This document shows, one piece after another, positions 54,746 through 61,790 of a stretch of DNA of 64,000 bases; position 1 is the stretch's first letter, and every line of letters begins with the position of its first letter. Under the pieces are notes generated by a model, which was not told the DNA's origin, searched no databases, and worked only from the letters and a program-made list of their open reading frames with translations. Position numbers and translations under genes: made by a program. The stretch is from an uncultured Paracoccaceae bacterium (lineage in GTDB: Bacteria > Pseudomonadota > Alphaproteobacteria > Rhodobacterales > Rhodobacteraceae). The DNA lies in assembly GCA_947493335.1 (NCBI GenBank), contig CANLQO010000001.1, positions 806,001 to 870,000 on the forward strand, read 5' to 3'.

Positions 54746-55004
54746 CTACAGGCTCCAGCCAATGGGCATAGATTTCGGCCTCAAGCGTATCTTCAGGCGC
54801 TTCGGCTGCGTCACCCCAAAGCTCTGCCATGGAAAAGCGGACGCGGTGCAAGATCAGCGACTGACCAACATGGCCGTAGGCGAGGTCTTCGGGATTTGGG
54901 AAAGGGCCAAGCAGGCGTTCAGTGACGCCGATTTTGCCACGGAGATAGGCAGGTGTGCGGACGTGGCCCGGCGGCATATCGGCGCGGACCTTAACGCGCT
55001 GCAT
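54735..55004 (-). CDS. Nitrile hydratase beta subunit, C-terminal half (SH3-like)
   Basis: The 89-residue frame has the typical C-terminal domain of the beta subunit: VRADMPPGHVRTPAYLRGKIG, the GPFPNPEDLAYG block, and VRFSMAELWGD, ending in an acidic segment and YAHWLEP. The start at 55004 (MQRVKV) follows GGAGAGG at good spacing, overlapping the N-terminal-half gene by 14 bases; an ATG five codons upstream is also possible. In thiocyanate hydrolase the same domain is a separate alpha subunit. A frameshift joining it to the upstream frame is the alternative. Confidence 0.82.
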   Translation of the reverse strand: MQRVKVRADMPPGHVRTPAYLRGKIGVTERLLGPFPNPEDLAYGHVGQSLILHRVRFSMAELWGDAAEAPEDTLEAEIYAHWLEPVDAP

Positions 55005-55341
55005 CCGACGCCTCTCCATAGGTGGTGCCGCGCGCCTGAACTTGCGCCATTTTGGTAGCGAGTTCCGCGGTCGTATAAGCGCCGGCCTCAATCAGATTCT
55101 GATTAACGGATGCAATCCAGCGTTCGTAGTAAGTCATGGTTTCAAAGCTGTCTTCGCCCATGTCTTCTAACACGCGACGAAGTCCATCAACGGTGAAGAG
55201 CCCTTTGCCAGAACAAAGCACCATCAATGCATCGACGCGTTTTTCCCACAATGAGAAGTCATGCTGGTCGGTGGGCACGGGCCCGGCAATATCGCCGCCC
55301 ATGTCGTGCCAGCGACGCCCGTCGAAAGAAGCATTTGTCAT
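54991..55341 (-). CDS. Nitrile hydratase beta subunit, N-terminal half
   Basis: The 116-residue frame carries the N-terminal domain of nitrile hydratase beta: RRWHDMGGDIAGPVP at the start, FSLWEKRVDALMVL, and the helix YYERWIASVNQNLIEAGAYTT. It resembles the separate beta subunit of thiocyanate hydrolase and also accessory/activator proteins of nitrile hydratase. The frame ends at 54991 and a second frame with the C-terminal half begins in the +1/-1 position. It is first of the operon, 78 bases after the fliG-like gene. Confidence 0.82.
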   Translation of the reverse strand: MTNASFDGRRWHDMGGDIAGPVPTDQHDFSLWEKRVDALMVLCSGKGLFTVDGLRRVLEDMGEDSFETMTYYERWIASVNQNLIEAGAYTTAELATKMAQVQARGTTYGEASDAAR

Positions 55342-55419
55342 GGTGACAGGTTAGGTCAGCGGCGCAGGCGGGTCCAGTCCTTGCGCGTCATTCGGGCTGA
55401 TGGATTTATGGTCCAGGCC

Positions 55420-56487
55420 CTATGCTGCGTCGGCTTCTTCTTCCTCATCCGGAGAACGCAGTTTGATCGTTCCGGCGTCGGCCAGCGCACGAATGGCGCC
55501 CGTGACCTTGTTCATGGCAGCTTCACCCACCTTGGCGCTTACCTTGCCCAGCTCCGCTGCATCTTCGCGCATCTGCCCAGCCATACGCTGAGAGATGTTG
55601 GCTAGCACATGTTCGGCGGCGTCGTTCAATTCGCCACCTTCAGATTGGGCATAGGCAATCGCTGTGTTCAGATCTTCGGGATCGATGCTGCGCAATGCGG
55701 CGGGGATATCTGTAGGTTGCATCCGTGACGGGATGTCAGCGAACGTAAAGATCGCTTTGCGAACGGATTTGGCAAGCGCCGCATCAGCCCCTTCCAGTCC
55801 ATCCAGCAGATCGTCCCGAGTGGACGCTGGGCTGGAATTCAAGATCGCACCGATCCGGTCAACCGGCGGCTTTTCAAACGCGGTTACAACGGTCTGACAA
55901 TATTCCTGCACCAAAGCCTCCCCTATGCGGGCGATTGCAGCGGGAGAGGCGGTTTCGGTCTGGCTGACGGCAAATGTGATGCGGCGCGCCTGATCGCCGG
56001 GCAACCCACCCAACACTTCTGCGGCACGCTCTACTGTTAACTTGGACAAAACGATTGCGCCGACCTCCACACTTTCAGCCTGAAAAATGGGCAGCAGATC
56101 ATCAAGGTCCAGCCCGACAATCCTTGGCCAAGGGTCCTGACCCTTTTGGGCGTCAAGTTGTGCCTGCAACTTTCGCGCCAGCGCTGGAGAGATGTGTTCG
56201 GACAAGGCCGCCAGTGCCGCGCTTGCACCGCCGGGCGCGGAAAGACCAATGGATGCGAGGATCGTGGCAAATTCCTCTGCCACGGCGTTGACGGTGGCGC
56301 GGTCGACAAGGCGGATTTCGCCCAGTTCCTGTGCAAGATCGGCCTGAATGTTTTCCGGCAGGGACGACAGGGCAAGCTTGTTGCCATCACTGATCAGCAG
56401 TTGCACGACCAGCGCCGCCTTGCGACGACGGGTCAAATGCGCCAAGGGCGCGGGCGAGGAGGGGGAAGTTGCGGAACTGGGCGTCAT
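55420..56487 (-). CDS. FliG-like flagellar motor switch protein, isolated
   Basis: The 355-residue protein has FliG layout. The middle domain is AESVEVGAIVLSKLTVERAAEVLGGLP (about residues 138-164) and the torque-generating C-terminal domain holds VRKAIFTFADI (about 241-251), SIDPEDLNTAIAYA and VLANISQRMAGQMREDAAELG, the standard order of FliG. The N-terminal part is divergent. No other flagellar gene is in the window, so it may be a second FliG paralogue. It follows the HTH-less LuxR-like gene by 37 bases on the same strand and may be co-transcribed with it. Confidence 0.82.
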   Translation of the reverse strand: MTPSSATSPSSPAPLAHLTRRRKAALVVQLLISDGNKLALSSLPENIQADLAQELGEIRLVDRATVNAVAEEFATILASIGLSAPGGASAALAALSEHISPALARKLQAQLDAQKGQDPWPRIVGLDLDDLLPIFQAESVEVGAIVLSKLTVERAAEVLGGLPGDQARRITFAVSQTETASPAAIARIGEALVQEYCQTVVTAFEKPPVDRIGAILNSSPASTRDDLLDGLEGADAALAKSVRKAIFTFADIPSRMQPTDIPAALRSIDPEDLNTAIAYAQSEGGELNDAAEHVLANISQRMAGQMREDAAELGKVSAKVGEAAMNKVTGAIRALADAGTIKLRSPDEEEEADAA

Positions 56488-56524
56488 AGAGCCGTCTTAG
56501 GCCCGCACCCCTAAAGAAGCGTTA

Positions 56525-57016
56525 TCAGCCGGCGCCCGTTCCGACATTGATTGCGATTTTCCGCAAATTCTGGGTCATCTCGGGTGAGATCGCCTTGATT
56601 TGCCCTGTCAGGACATGGATTTCTTCCATCGCCGCGCGCAGTTCAGCGACCTCGGTATCGCTGAATTCGCGATCCGCGCGGGCAAAACTCGAAATCGACC
56701 GGCTTTCATCGACCTCGATCGCGACCGTTACGCCGAACTTCAAACCATACTCGGCCGCTTTTGCCATGACGCCGGCTGGATCGTTCTCGGCCAATTCAGA
56801 CCAGCGCTTGGTTCCAAGATGTTCAAAGCCCCAGGCCACCGTTGGATCCTGCATGACAAGACCGTTCTGGGAGTAGTAATCCGACCAGGCTTTTGGATAG
56901 GTCTGGAACAGAAAAGTCGGGGTGGTGTAGCGGATATGAAAGGCCAAAGCATATCCCGCCGGCGCCGAATCCTTGAGCTGCGTCAGGGTTTCGCTGATGT
57001 CTTTTTCGGTCGTCAT
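56525..57016 (-). CDS. LuxR-like autoinducer-binding protein without HTH domain
   Basis: The 163-residue protein is an autoinducer-binding domain and nothing more. The N-acyl-homoserine lactone pocket is intact: Trp44, Tyr48, Asp57 with Pro58, and Trp72 correspond to Trp57, Tyr61, Asp70 and Trp85 of TraR. It ends with a helix-like stretch and no LuxR helix-turn-helix, and there is no room for one in another frame because the fliG-like gene starts 37 bases on. It is divergent from the complete luxR at 57150. Such proteins can act as ligand sinks or heterodimer inhibitors; that is inference. Confidence 0.86.
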   Translation of the reverse strand: MTTEKDISETLTQLKDSAPAGYALAFHIRYTTPTFLFQTYPKAWSDYYSQNGLVMQDPTVAWGFEHLGTKRWSELAENDPAGVMAKAAEYGLKFGVTVAIEVDESRSISSFARADREFSDTEVAELRAAMEEIHVLTGQIKAISPEMTQNLRKIAINVGTGAG

Positions 57017-57070
57017 TTTTGACAGCTACTCGCTTTGAGGTTGCCAATGTGTCATGGCTGCAAATATTCT

Positions 57071-57085
57071 GAACCGCATAGGTTC
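57071..57085. promoter_or_regulatory. Inverted repeat between the two divergent luxR-type genes
   Basis: GAACC and GGTTC are separated by GCATA. It is central in the 133-base gap between the divergent genes and may be a LuxR-type operator. Shorter than a classical 20-bp lux box. Confidence 0.4.
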
Positions 57086-57149
57086 TCCACAAAGCCTATA
57101 TGCATCTCGCGGCAGACGATAGCCGTGGCAACCCAAGAAAAGGACAGTG

Positions 57150-57758
57150 ATGTCAACTGTGCTGAGCCTCGATGACGTTGGCCAGCTTGCTCCGGCGGGT
57201 TACTACATCGCGTTGCGAATTGGGTTTGCGTTTCCGGTGGAAGAGGTGAATGCGCTTCCGCCGCAGTGGGTCGAATACTACACCCGGCAGCGCCTGATGC
57301 TGTTTGATCCGGCCATCAGGTGGGCCTATTCCAATACCGGCGTGGTAGATTGGAACGACCTTGTCAGTGACGATCCAAAGGGAGTGCTGGGCAAGGCGCG
57401 TGACTATGGTTTGCATCACGCCATCACGATATCTGTCTTTGATGGAAATTCCGAAGGACAGCGTTCATTTGGGACATTTGTTCGGAGCGACAAGCCGTTT
57501 ATTGACTTGGAAATCAAACTCTTAAGCGCTTTTCTTAATCGGCGTCATCAAGAAATGGCACCCCCAACTAATTTGACAGAGGCGGAACTTTCTGCGCTGC
57601 GGATGGTTAAAGATGGAATGCGGCTTAAACAGATCGCGTTTGAACTGAAAGTCACAGAGGGTGCTGTCAAGCAGCGCCTGAAGAATGCCAAGGACAAACT
57701 TGGTGCCAAAACCTCGACGCAGGCGGCCACCATGGCCGCCCAATACGGCATTATCTAA
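57150..57758 (+). CDS. LuxR-family quorum-sensing transcriptional regulator
   Basis: The 202-residue protein has an autoinducer-binding domain with the TraR-type residues Trp40, Tyr44, Asp53-Pro and Trp68, then a C-terminal helix-turn-helix (LTEAELSALRMVKDG ... TEGAVKQRLKNAKDKLGA). It is slightly shorter than LuxR (250) and TraR (234) because the linker is short. ATG at 57150 is chosen; GTG one codon upstream is an alternative. It lies 123 bases before luxI in the same orientation and is divergent from the HTH-less paralogue. Confidence 0.93.
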   Translation: MSTVLSLDDVGQLAPAGYYIALRIGFAFPVEEVNALPPQWVEYYTRQRLMLFDPAIRWAYSNTGVVDWNDLVSDDPKGVLGKARDYGLHHAITISVFDGNSEGQRSFGTFVRSDKPFIDLEIKLLSAFLNRRHQEMAPPTNLTEAELSALRMVKDGMRLKQIAFELKVTEGAVKQRLKNAKDKLGAKTSTQAATMAAQYGII

Positions 57759-57829
57759 TCCCTAACCAATTGTTTCCGTATTAACGTCAATTCCCCTTTT
57801 TTGATGGGTTTGTTGCGAAGTTAGTAGAA

Positions 57830-57856
57830 CAACCTTACGTTGCAATGATAGCATTG
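57830..57856. promoter_or_regulatory. Two adjacent inverted repeats upstream of luxI
   Basis: CAAC-CTTAC-GTTG (57830-57842) is followed without gap by CAATG-ATAG-CATTG (57843-57856), 25 bases before the luxI start. They may be regulator sites or leader hairpins; neither is a classical lux box. Confidence 0.4.
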
Positions 57857-57881
57857 AACGCACTCAAAAGGAGCAAGTTCA

Positions 57882-58532
57882 ATGGAAAATATTACGTTTA
57901 ACCTCGCGCAATCACACCTCTTTGGTCCGGCCTTTTTCGACTTCCTCGCCCTACGGAAGCGATTCTTTGTCGACACGTTGGGATGGGATATCCCGCATGA
58001 TGACGACGTTGAAATGGATCAGTATGACAACCCTAAGGCGTGGTATTCGCTCGTCCTTGAAGACGGTGAAGTTGTTGGCGGCGCACGTGCCATGGCGACC
58101 ACCACGCAGTGGGGCAGCCACAGTTACATGCTGCGCGATGCGCTTCAGGGAAAGCTGATTGATATCCCTGCCAGCGTCATGCCCGCCGATGTTTGCACGC
58201 CTGATATCTGGGAATGCACGCGGCTGGTGATTTCGGATGACGTCAAGACCCACGCAGCCCGCAGTACCTGCCTTTCGTTGATTGTGCAGGGGTTGATCGA
58301 CGTGGCAGCCGATGCGGGCGCGAACCGCCTGATGTCATTGTCGCCGCTGGCGCTGATGCGCGCATTGCGGCAACTTGGCTTTGGGGCAGAGCGCCTTGGT
58401 GATCCCTATTTGAATGAGGGCGACGGACGCCGCTATGCGGTTCTTGGCATGCCTGTTGAACGGCGCACGCCTATTCCGCCCGCCGCGACACATATGCCGC
58501 AGCCCGCTGTGGTACACGCACCTTCGGTCTAG
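57882..58532 (+). CDS. luxI: Acyl-homoserine-lactone synthase
   Basis: LuxI-type enzymes make N-acyl-homoserine lactones from S-adenosylmethionine and acyl-ACP. The 216-residue protein has the conserved residues in RKRFFVDTLGWDI (Arg25/27, Phe28, Trp35), Asp46 and Asp49 in EMDQYD, Arg69 in GGARAM, and Glu111 and Arg114 in WECTRLVI. The C-terminal tail after about residue 190 is Pro-rich. AAAGGAGCAAG precedes the ATG. The acyl chain made cannot be read from sequence. Confidence 0.93.
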   Translation: MENITFNLAQSHLFGPAFFDFLALRKRFFVDTLGWDIPHDDDVEMDQYDNPKAWYSLVLEDGEVVGGARAMATTTQWGSHSYMLRDALQGKLIDIPASVMPADVCTPDIWECTRLVISDDVKTHAARSTCLSLIVQGLIDVAADAGANRLMSLSPLALMRALRQLGFGAERLGDPYLNEGDGRRYAVLGMPVERRTPIPPAATHMPQPAVVHAPSV

Positions 58533-58541
58533 GGATGTGGG

Positions 58542-58562
58542 GGGTGGGCAAATTGCCCACCC
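58542..58562. repeat. Perfect GC-rich palindrome after luxI
   Basis: GGGTGGGCAA and TTGCCCACCC are perfect inverted repeats around a single A, followed by TACAG. The sequence resembles the palindromic GTAGGGTGGGCAA repeat found scattered in many bacterial genomes. It may end luxI transcripts, but no T-tract follows. Confidence 0.5.
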
Positions 58563-58571
58563 TACAGTGTC

Positions 58572-58745
58572 TTAGCCTGTGACAAGCGGCACGCATGTGC
58601 CGGTTTCATGGTCCATCATGGACCCTTCGGCGCAGGACATCGCTGTGGTGTCTTCATGCATTGCACCGCCCCGACAATCCTGCGCAAACGCAAGCCCGGG
58701 CAGGACAGTCAGCAACACTGCTGCAAACGTGGTCTTGATCGTCAT
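58572..58745 (-). CDS. Small secreted protein with three cysteines
   Basis: The 57-residue product has a signal peptide (AAVLLTVLPGLAFA, cleavage before QDC) and a mature part of about 33 residues with three Cys and several Met, His, Asp and Glu residues (MHEDTTAMSC, MMDHETGTC), which may bind metal. CGGAGG lies 5 bases before the ATG, and the ORF start farther upstream is not used. It lies 86 bases after purB on the same strand. Function is unknown. Confidence 0.72.
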   Translation of the reverse strand: MTIKTTFAAVLLTVLPGLAFAQDCRGGAMHEDTTAMSCAEGSMMDHETGTCVPLVTG

Positions 58746-58831
58746 CTTCGCCTCCGTTTGATTGGTAGGCAAAACCTAACACGACAGGGTCAAAAGTCAC
58801 GCGTCACGATTGTGTCATGACCTATCCAGCG

Positions 58832-60133
58832 TCAGCCAAAGACACGTTTGAAAATCGTGTCGACGTGTTTGGTGTGATAATCAAGATTGAATTTCTCGTT
58901 GATCGCGTCTTCACCCAAAGCGGCAACGACATCGCTATCAGCCAGAAGTTCCTCGCGAAAATCGGTTCTGTGTTCCCAGACCTTCAGCGCGTTGCGCTGC
59001 ACCATGGAATAGGCGTCCTCTCGGCTCACGCCTGCCTGTGTGAGCGCCAGAAGCACCCGCTGCGACATGACCAGCCCCGGGAATTTGTTCATGTTGTCGA
59101 GCATGTTGTCTGGGAAGATCAGCATCTTCTCGATCACACCCGTCAGCCGGTTCAGCGCAAAATCGAGGGTGACGGTTGCATCCGGGCCAATGCCGCGCTC
59201 GACCGACGAATGCGAGATATCACGCTCGTGCCAAAGTGTGACATTCTCCATCGCGGGGATCACCGTCATGCGGACCAGACGGGCAAGGCCGGTCAGGTTT
59301 TCGGTCAGAACCGGGTTTTTCTTGTGCGGCATGGCCGAGGAACCCTTTTGTCCCATGGAAAAGAACTCAGCACCTTCAAGCACTTCGGTCCGCTGCATGT
59401 GCCGGATTTCGGTGGCGACGTTTTCAATGGAAGACGCAATGACGCCCAATACCGCAAAGAACATCGCGTGGCGGTCGCGGGGGATCACCTGGGTGCTGAT
59501 TGGCTCGGGGTTAAGGCCCAATTTGGCACAGACATGTTCTTCCACCGCAGGATCAATGTTTGCGAATGTTCCAACGGCACCCGAGATCGCACCGGTTGCG
59601 ATTTCTTCGCGGGCGGCGACCATCCGGGCGCGGTTGCGATCCATTTCGGCATAGAACCGTGCAAAGGTCAGCCCCATTGTCGTGGGTTCGGCATGTATCC
59701 CGTGGCTCCGGCCGACGCGCACGGTCATCTTGTGTTCCATCGCGCGTTTTTTCAGTGCTGCAAGCAGCGCATCGAGATCGGCGATCAGGATATCGGCGGC
59801 GCGCACCAATTGCACGTTGAGGCAGGTATCTAGCACGTCAGAGCTTGTCATGCCCTGATGCACAAAGCGTGCCTCTTCACTGCCAACGTGCTCGGCCAGA
59901 TGAGTTAGAAATGCGATGACATCGTGCTTGGTGACGGCCTCAATCTCATCAATCCGCGCGACGTCAAATTCCACGTCCTTGGCTTTCCAGACAGCTTCGG
60001 CATTCTCCCTCGGGATAACGCCCAGATCGGCCATTGCGTCGCAGGCATGGGCCTCGATCTCGTACCAGATGCGGAACTTTGTAGCAGGGTCCCAAATGGC
60101 GGTCATCTCGGGGCGGGCATAGCGTGGGATCAT
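58832..60133 (-). CDS. purB: Adenylosuccinate lyase
   Basis: The enzyme cleaves SAICAR and adenylosuccinate in purine synthesis. The 433-residue protein has the fumarase/aspartase signature SSAMPHKKNP (about residues 265-274), the ATTMGLTF-type block (EPTTMGLTFARF) and TSSDVLDT. The start MIPRYARP at 60133, preceded by AAAAAGGCC, is the normal one; the ORF extending to 60430 is a shadow that would cross the divergent hypothetical gene. Confidence 0.96.
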   Translation of the reverse strand: MIPRYARPEMTAIWDPATKFRIWYEIEAHACDAMADLGVIPRENAEAVWKAKDVEFDVARIDEIEAVTKHDVIAFLTHLAEHVGSEEARFVHQGMTSSDVLDTCLNVQLVRAADILIADLDALLAALKKRAMEHKMTVRVGRSHGIHAEPTTMGLTFARFYAEMDRNRARMVAAREEIATGAISGAVGTFANIDPAVEEHVCAKLGLNPEPISTQVIPRDRHAMFFAVLGVIASSIENVATEIRHMQRTEVLEGAEFFSMGQKGSSAMPHKKNPVLTENLTGLARLVRMTVIPAMENVTLWHERDISHSSVERGIGPDATVTLDFALNRLTGVIEKMLIFPDNMLDNMNKFPGLVMSQRVLLALTQAGVSREDAYSMVQRNALKVWEHRTDFREELLADSDVVAALGEDAINEKFNLDYHTKHVDTIFKRVFG

Positions 60134-60217
60134 GTCGTTGGCCTTTTTGTGAATGGCAGAGCCGTCGCGGGCGTCATAAGGTGAAGGGCGAAAGGTCACA
60201 AGACAGGAGGCGGCCAG

Positions 60218-60550
60218 ATGCGGATGATTGCGCTGGTTTTGATGTGTTTGCCGGGGGTGGCTGCCGCGCAGGAGTGGGTTCGGCAGGACGATGCCGGGAT
60301 CATGGACGCCCTTGGCGGCAAGACGCTGCGCTATGATGCCTACACGATCCAGCACTTCGGCAAGGCGGGTGATACGCAATATATCACCGAACGTGCCGCC
60401 GATGGCCGGTGGGCAGCACGCGGCGGGCAATATTGTTCGGTTTGGCCACCCTCTGATACCTGGGCCTGTTACGACGTTTATCTGTCAGGTCAACAGGTGC
60501 GCTTTGTCGGATCAGACCGCTCTGAAAGTACTGGGACATATCAGGAATGA
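60218..60550 (+). CDS. Secreted protein of unknown function
   Basis: The 110-residue product has a signal peptide (MIALVLMCLPGVAAA, cleavage before QEW) and a mature domain of about 92 residues with two Cys (QYCSVWPP, WACYDV) that may form a disulfide. ACAGGAGGCGG precedes the ATG. It overlaps the DUF6314 gene by 4 bases. Not a family I can name with certainty. Confidence 0.75.
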   Translation: MRMIALVLMCLPGVAAAQEWVRQDDAGIMDALGGKTLRYDAYTIQHFGKAGDTQYITERAADGRWAARGGQYCSVWPPSDTWACYDVYLSGQQVRFVGSDRSESTGTYQE

Positions 60551-60963
60551 TGATCGGTCCTGCCGATTTCGTAGGCCAGTGGCGATTGACCCGTCAAATC
60601 GATGACCGGCGCGCAGGCGCAACAGGGCATATGGAAGGGCAGGCGACGTTTACGCCAATCGGCCATGCTTTGCGATATTTTGAAGAGGGCCAGTTACGGC
60701 TTGGTGATGGCCCGATGCTGGAGGCGCAAAGAATATATCTGTGGGACTTCGATGGTGAGGAGGTCGCCATGCGGTTTGAGGACGGCCGTGCCTTTCACCG
60801 GTTTCGCCCGGCTGGGCTGTCGCCGGGAACGGAACACCCCTGCGGAGATGACCTTTATCGGGTGGAATACGATTTCACCGCATGGCCGATCTGGTCCGCG
60901 ACATGGGAGGTGTCGGGTCCGCGCAAGGACTACACCTTTGTCAGCCGCTATTCCCGCGACTGA
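60547..60963 (+). CDS. DUF6314 family protein
   Basis: The 138-residue protein has the pattern FVGQWRLTRQIDDRRAG, LRYFEEGQLRLG, RIYLWDF, RFEDGRAFHRF and the ending SGPRKDYTFVSRYSR, matching DUF6314 as I remember it. Function is unknown. It is coupled to the upstream secreted protein by an ATGA overlap. Confidence 0.78.
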   Translation: MMIGPADFVGQWRLTRQIDDRRAGATGHMEGQATFTPIGHALRYFEEGQLRLGDGPMLEAQRIYLWDFDGEEVAMRFEDGRAFHRFRPAGLSPGTEHPCGDDLYRVEYDFTAWPIWSATWEVSGPRKDYTFVSRYSRD

Positions 60964-61037
60964 TTGCGCAACCGGTCTTGCGGTTATGCCGCAGGTGCGT
61001 AATGAAGGGGAAAGCAATGGAAATAGGGGGAGCGCTC

Positions 61038-61637
61038 ATGGCACTCGCACTGAATGACAAAGTCCTGACCGAGGCGATTGGCCCGACCGAAGGCACCGCG
61101 CTGCGGATCAAACAAGCCGCAATGGTCGTGCTGGGGATTGTGGCGCTCGCGGTATTTGCCAAGATTAAAGTGCCAATGTGGCCGGTGCCGGTGACGATGG
61201 GCACCTTCGCCGTTTTGACCATCGGGGCTGCCTATGGCCCACGTCTGGGTTTGGCAACGATCCTTGGTTACATGATCGTTGGCGCGCTGGGCTTTGATGT
61301 CTTTGCCGGGTCATCGGCCGAGAAGTTCGGCCTGGAATACATGATGGGCGGCACAGGCGGTTATCTGATGGGCTATGTGCTGGCGACGCTGGCGCTGGGC
61401 TTTGCTGCACGCGCAGGCTGGGACCGTTCGATCCTGATGATGGGCGCTGCCATGCTGATCGGCAACGCGCTGATCTACGTTCCCGGTGTGGCGTGGCTTG
61501 GCGTGCTCTATGGCTGGGACCAGCCAATCCTGCAGTGGGGTCTGTGGCCTTTCCTGATCGGTGATGGGCTGAAATTGGTTCTGGCAGCCCTGCTGGTGCC
61601 GGGGCTTTGGAAGCTGATCGGCAACGCCCGCACCTAA
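61038..61637 (+). CDS. bioY: Biotin transporter BioY
   Basis: BioY is the substrate-binding membrane subunit of an ECF-type biotin importer. The 199-residue protein has six hydrophobic helices and the family features KVPMWPVPVTMGTFAVLTIGAAYG and GGTGGYLMGYVLA. The start ATG at 61038 follows ATAGGGGGAG; in-frame ATGs at 61002 and 61017 are less likely. No bioM or bioN gene is adjacent, so it may act alone or with shared modules. Confidence 0.94.
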   Translation: MALALNDKVLTEAIGPTEGTALRIKQAAMVVLGIVALAVFAKIKVPMWPVPVTMGTFAVLTIGAAYGPRLGLATILGYMIVGALGFDVFAGSSAEKFGLEYMMGGTGGYLMGYVLATLALGFAARAGWDRSILMMGAAMLIGNALIYVPGVAWLGVLYGWDQPILQWGLWPFLIGDGLKLVLAALLVPGLWKLIGNART

Positions 61638-61661
61638 GCGGTTGAACACCTGTAAAATTGA

Positions 61662-61688
61662 AAGGCGCAGCCAATGGCTGCGCCTTAC
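61662..61688. terminator. Hairpin after bioY
   Basis: AAGGCGCAGCC and GGCTGCGCCTT pair perfectly around AAT. It is a likely terminator for bioY, with a short T-run, and could also act on the other strand. Confidence 0.65.
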
Positions 61689-61745
61689 TTCATTCTGATG
61701 TCATGTGGCGCTGACCCGCCAGATCATCCAATGCTGTGCGGAAGC

Positions 61746-61790
61746 ACGCGCCTCCGGCGGGCATATTTTTACTCAAAAGAAAGATCAGGC
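61746..61790. repeat. Likely Rhodobacteraceae intergenic repeat
   Basis: CGCGCCTCCGGCGGGCATATTTT followed by an A-rich segment with AAAAGAAAGA resembles the CCTCCGGCGGG-AGTATTTTT repeat common in roseobacter intergenic regions, from memory. It lies between bioY and the hydrolase/OsmC gene, whose stop is at its right end. Confidence 0.5.

Noticed and set aside
54735-55341. Nitrile hydratase beta as a pseudogene
   Set aside because: Both halves are intact domains with their own ribosome sites and the arrangement is known from thiocyanate hydrolase; a frameshift error is possible but not preferred.
60134-60430. N-terminal extension of purB
   Set aside because: The region overlaps a divergent signal-peptide gene and gives residues without resemblance to PurB.
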